From the NCBI GenBank assembly GCA_003279765.1, contig QCHC01000006.1, positions 1 through 36,420 of the forward strand: a stretch of 36,420 nucleotides of DNA. Direction: 5' to 3'. Positions 35,953 through 36,420 of the stretch are shown piece after piece. Positions within the stretch are counted from its first letter, which is position 1. Each line of letters starts with the position of its first letter. Source of the DNA: Pelagibacteraceae bacterium AG-390-M19 (GTDB taxonomy: Bacteria; Pseudomonadota; Alphaproteobacteria; Pelagibacterales; Pelagibacteraceae). Under the pieces are notes generated by a model. It was not told the DNA's origin and ran no database searches. It saw nothing but the letters and a program-made list of their open reading frames with translations. Both the position numbers and the translations under genes were made by a program.

Positions 35953-36420
35953 TATCCTCTTTTTTCAATAATTTCTGATATTTTTTTATTTCTTATTGCT
36001 GAGATTTGTTTTGGTGAGTTTTGTTTCATTAAGGCTTTCATGGTAGCTCTAATCACATTATGTGCATTTGATGTACCCATTGATTTAGCAACAATATCTT
36101 TTACACCCAAAACTTCGCATACTGCCCTTACTGGACCACCTGCAATAATACCTGTGCCTTTTGATGCGGCTCTTAAAACTATTCTACCAGAGCCGTCTTT
36201 AGCTTTTACATCATGGTGAATTGTTCTTCCTTCTCTCAAAGGTATATGAGTTAATTTTCTTCTGGCCATTTCGTTGGCTTTTTTAATTGCATCTGGAACT
36301 TGTTTTGCTTTAGCGTGTGCAATTCCAATTTTTCCAGCTTGATTTCCTACAACTACAAGAGCAGAAAATCCAAATCTTCTTCCACCTTTTACAACCTTAG
36401 TAATTCTATTGATATGAACT
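35952..36420 (-). CDS. rpsE: 30S ribosomal protein S5 (5' end beyond window)
   Basis: S5 in the small-subunit body helps control decoding fidelity. The reading frame stays open to the right edge: upstream of the internal Met at 36269 it reads [20 protein letters not shown], then [20 protein letters not shown], the double-stranded RNA-binding domain of S5. So the real gene extends past the window by perhaps 15-40 residues, and 36269 is not the start. The later part has [21 protein letters not shown] and [10 protein letters not shown]. Its stop overlaps the rplO ATG by one base. Confidence 0.97.
   Translation of the reverse strand, partial: VHINRITKVVKGGRRFGFSALVVVGNQAGKIGIAHAKAKQVPDAIKKANEMARRKLTHIPLREGRTIHHDVKAKDGSGRIVLRAASKGTGIIAGGPVRAVCEVLGVKDIVAKSMGTSNAHNVIRATMKALMKQNSPKQISAIRNKKISEIIEKRG

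Noticed and set aside
35952..36269. A 105-residue protein starting at Met 36269
   Set aside because: This is an internal methionine of rpsE; the frame continues upstream with conserved S5 sequence to the window edge.
1..36420. CRISPR array, IS element, prophage or defence system
   Set aside because: No spaced direct repeats, transposase, integrase, phage or restriction/toxin motifs were recognised in any frame.

Overview
The window is a dense stretch of core bacterial chromosome. It is very AT-rich, its proteins are rich in Lys, Asn and Ile, and genes are separated by 0-70 bp or overlap through ATGA, GTGA or TAATG junctions. Gene content (dapA-smpB-folK-relA/spoT-pyrE-pdxJ, gatCAB divergent from ruvX-pyrB-pyrC'-plsY-topA, and the end of the spc/alpha ribosomal operon) is alphaproteobacterial. 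Small genes, extreme compaction, the AT bias and a heterotetrameric sarcosine oxidase point to the SAR11 clade (Pelagibacterales). That placement is inference from content and composition; no database was searched.

Layout. (1) 1-4543, minus: dapA, smpB, folK, a bifunctional (p)ppGpp enzyme, pyrE and pdxJ (cut by the left edge) form one tightly packed operon. (2) 4587-6865: a periplasmic lytic transglycosylase (slt) abuts a tRNA-Ser(GCU) on the opposite strand. (3) 6933-12028, plus: soxB-soxD-soxA-soxG, all four subunits of tetrahydrofolate-dependent sarcosine oxidase. (4) 12032-18681, minus: gatC-gatA-gatB, an O-methyltransferase, tRNA U34 hydroxylase trhO, a MATE exporter and a membrane-anchored staphylococcal-type nuclease. 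(5) 18732-25367, plus: ruvX, pyrB, a dihydroorotase homologue that looks non-catalytic, plsY, topA, a small exported protein and a RidA-family protein. (6) 25369-30378: UDP-glucose dehydrogenase and galU (minus), panC (plus), mgtE (minus) and lipB (plus). (7) 30356-36420, minus: rluC-type pseudouridine synthase, then rplQ, rpoA, rpsK, rpsM, adk, secY, rplO and rpsE (cut by the right edge).

How the genes work together: pyrE and pyrB with its companion belong to pyrimidine synthesis. SoxBDAG turns sarcosine into glycine while feeding one-carbon units to folate, and folK makes a folate precursor. smpB, gatCAB, trhO, rluC, tRNA-Ser and the ribosomal block serve translation. galU and ugd make UDP-glucose and UDP-glucuronate.

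No new multi-gene system was found. The points worth a second look are reductions of standard families and loci: an RSH enzyme lacking most of the region between TGS and ACT; a PyrC homologue lacking three metal-binding histidines; no rpmD between rpsE and rplO; no rpoZ or dprA in the slots they often occupy in relatives; and convergent genes that abut or overlap with no room for a terminator. No stretch above 300 bp lacks a gene. No CRISPR array, insertion sequence, prophage gene, riboswitch or hairpin terminator was seen.
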